NCBI RefSeq assembly: GCF_000186865.1
Contig: NW_008705594.1
Span: 70,945-92,578 of the forward strand
Length of the DNA stretch: 21,634 bases
Reading direction: 5' to 3'
From: Aureococcus anophagefferens
Taxonomy: Eukaryota > Sar > Pelagophyceae > Pelagomonadales > Pelagomonadaceae
Shown: in pieces, positions 19,690 through 21,634 of the stretch
Layout of the letters: each line of letters begins with the position of its first letter
Numbering within the stretch: position 1 is the first letter of the stretch
The notes under the pieces: model-generated
The model's database searches: none
What the model was told of the DNA's origin: nothing
The model's input: only the letters and a program-made list of their open reading frames with translations
Translations under genes and position numbers: made by a program

Positions 19690-20290
19690 GACACACCAAG
19701 CGCGCCGGGGCGCAATGATGTCAATGCATTGACTAGAAAAGGACCGAGGCTAGGAAGTTTGTGCCCTCCGTGAAATGCACGAACGCCAGAGCTGGATCCA
19801 AAGCACCCCGCAGTCCGACCAACCATGTGCTGAATGTCAACGGTGTCGGCATCGCCGACCAAGTGAAGGGATGCCACATCGCCTGCAACCCCTTGGTAGA
19901 GGTGACTATGAGCAGGTGACGTCAGCGCGCAGACGCTGACTAGCAATCAACTCCGGAAACCGGGCCCAAAGTCGGAAGTCTATTGAGTGAGGAGAATCGA
20001 CGCTACAGTTCCACCTTCGCTGATCCCTGCAAAACCGTGGATGGGGGCCTGGTCCCTCACAGTTCAGGTCGCGTGCGCCATAGATGCCATCCAGTCTTTT
20101 CGGAGTCCGTATCTATCATCATTGTGGTCTGTCGCTCTACGAATTCAAGCAAACATCTCAGCTTGGCTGGCACTGGTCAGGGAATACTGCGAAATCAGGC
20201 GCCACGACCGCGACTTCCGTGGCTCGTACCCGAACCGCTCACGCAAGAAGAAGCCACCAGCTCCAGATGAAAAGTCGGCTCCTTGACTAG
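19690..20290 (-). pseudogene. FSH1-like serine hydrolase domain remnant
   Basis: In one minus frame: KDWMASMAHAT, PIHGFAGISEGGTVASILL (nucleophile motif G-x-S-x-G, Ser codon 20021-20019), SDFGPGF, VASLHLVGDADTVD, and VRAFHGGHKLPSL. The spaced set GFxG-S-xGG, HLxGDAD and HxGGHxxP matches the FSH1 family of small alpha/beta-hydrolases, including the Asp and His of the triad. TGA, TAG and TGA codons interrupt it. Being collinear with the PKS pieces, it could be an embedded hydrolase or editing domain, or a neighbouring tailoring gene. The N-terminal boundary is uncertain. Confidence 0.6.
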
Positions 20291-20299
20291 GGGCACTCG

Positions 20300-20939
20300 C
20301 CGTCACCCACTGAATTGTTCAGCTTGAATTCCATCCCTTGTGATTCATTGAGCAGACCTAGAATTCTGCATACGCGTCCATACCATGGAAAAATACAAGG
20401 TGAAGTGGTGATCGAAGAGGTCGACCCTGGCCGCTTGTAGGCACTCGCAAATGATCAGAATCCGTCCACGTTCTTTGTATGCGCTTCGAGAGATCCGTTT
20501 CTGGCATAGAGATAAGGCTTGCCGGATTTTACAAAGGGTAATGACGCCCAAACTCTGAACTAGTTATAGAAATCTCGCAGACGCCACTGCCTTCGAAATT
20601 AGTGCGACGACAGTGGAATTAATGATGGACCATGCCACCAGATCAGAACACGGTACGTTGAATCTCACCACACGCACCAGACAGTCTTGTGCTACAGTGA
20701 TCCATCCCTAGTGAAATACGACAGGCTGCAAGATTTGGTGCCATCCCGCAAGACCAAAAATTTCCGGTATCGTTCAAGCGTAGAATTCTCGTGTTGGCGG
20801 AAAATGCGCACGATGCGCACGGACTTAACAGGACCTCAGGCCGTGGCACTAACGTGATCCCAATCCACCCAGACAGCTCGATGTAAGAAACTGTTGATCA
20901 TTGAGCGCGATAGAATGAAGCTGGCTTGACATTTAGGGG
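20300..20939 (-). other. Unassigned linker after KS a
   Basis: The frame of the KS C-terminus continues through PASFYRAQ and IELSGWIG to about 20643 with few stops. No acyltransferase, dehydratase or reductase motif is recognisable. It is probably post-KS linker plus a lost domain. Confidence 0.3.
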
Positions 20940-21634
20940 CAATCCCAATGCCAGGGACACAAAGGCCCCATGTGCAATGGTCCCGCTGAATCCAAACGAG
21001 CTCAGACGGCCGTCGGGTGATCGCTGGTTGCCCTCTCTAGGCAATGTTTCAGGAGGCATCTCAAATCACGAGGACACAATCGAAAACAAGTGCACGTTCA
21101 ACCTATCGTGTTCGGGATCCGACGAGTCCAACGCCAACGGCAAGCAGACAGCTTGAGCTGCGCGTTGATAGCGACAACGGACATACTCAAGGGAACAAGC
21201 GCGAGAGACGCCAACCCAGCGGCAGCCGCCGATGGCTCCAGGTGACCCATGTTTGATTTCAAAGATGCGCATTATAAGATCTGCGAGTTCGCACGCAAAG
21301 CTCCCATAGCCGCTCCCACCTGAGAGAACCGTCTCAGCCCAGCGTTGAATAACCCAATAAAAAGACCTCGATCGGATCTCCGAGTGCCGTTCCCGTGCCG
21401 TGCGCTTCTAGTGCTCCGTCTATGGCGCTGCCGTCTCACACAGCTTCAATCAGTCACCTTTGTGAAGAACCATTCGGTGCCGTCAAGCTCGCGCTCGGAC
21501 CATCCTATTACACAGCCGTGCCGAGGTTCTAGACATTTGAGCCTGCCGAGAACAACAGGAATGCCCCGCATCCCTCGCCACGGCAATACCCGTCTGCTCG
21601 GCGATCAAAAGTGTGGCAGCGCCCAAAGGCGGAA
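20940..21634 (-). pseudogene. PKS ketosynthase remnant (KS a), cut by the window edge
   Basis: Reading leftward from the right edge: GRCHTFDRRADGYCRGEGCG, then TAV, two stops and DGPSASLTAPNGSSQ, then LEAHGTGTALGDPIEV (His 21402-21400), then one frame over SLKSNMGHLEPSAAAAGLAS and INAQLK, and one frame over again LSSFGFSGTIAHG (near 20972). These are the second half of a KS. The active-site Cys would lie beyond the window. Stops at 21531-21529, 21510-21505 and others, plus two frame changes, show decay, though the motifs themselves are well kept. Confidence 0.85.

Noticed and set aside
12838..21634. Genome-wide stop-codon reassignment as the explanation of the PKS stops
   Set aside because: All three stop codons occur inside the PKS remnant, together with frame changes in KS a and between ST and TE, while neighbouring intact genes use TGA and TAA as normal stops. 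Decay is simpler; a formal test is listed as a finding.

Overview
The window looks like nuclear DNA of a eukaryotic microalga. The evidence is a ubiquitin fusion gene, intron-poor genes with almost exclusively G/C third positions, decayed mobile-element-like sequence, and large protist-type polyketide synthase (PKS) remnants. Two kinds of DNA alternate. Very GC-rich intact genes occupy about 1340-6976. Both flanks are of mixed composition and hold broken genes. The ubiquitin-NiSOD fusion plus this codon bias suggests marine phytoplankton (a pelagophyte-like alga is one guess), but the species cannot be fixed from the sequence.

Left part (1-1340): the edge of a minus-strand gene that leaves the window, a truncated and frame-broken DNA cytosine-5 methyltransferase-like gene on the plus strand, a four-tract G-quadruplex motif, and a perfect 27-bp inverted repeat. 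Central part: two divergent intact genes share an AT-rich intergenic region. On the minus strand is ubiquitin fused to nickel superoxide dismutase, where deubiquitinase cleavage after Gly76 would expose the metal-binding N-terminal His. On the plus strand is a 1563-residue protein made of two tandem methyltransferase-GNAT units, the starter-unit architecture known from AprA, GphF and SxtA, but with no carrier-protein domain. Its stop codon lies in a 21-bp triplicated repeat.

Middle right (7000-12840): a minus-strand gene of unknown function with a possible signal peptide, then a minus-strand coiled-coil and Tudor-like protein gene broken by one homopolymer frameshift and one in-frame TGA. Diverged direct repeats near 7.6 and 11.9 kb flank both, so this may be an old mobile element. 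Two adjacent hairpins follow near 12.4 kb.

Right part (12838-21634): an eroded PKS locus read on the minus strand. In biosynthetic order it holds a ketosynthase (cut by the window edge), a serine-hydrolase (FSH1-like) segment, an enoyl-CoA hydratase, an acyl carrier protein, a second ketosynthase, a second carrier protein, a sulfotransferase and a thioesterase. From about 18.3 to 13.85 kb the recognisable pieces share one reading frame, broken by many stop codons but apparently few indels. Several of these stops fall where the families carry glutamine. An MT-GNAT starter enzyme near ECH and ST-TE remnants recalls the curacin/apratoxin biosynthetic logic of cyanobacteria. Whether these parts ever worked together is inference.
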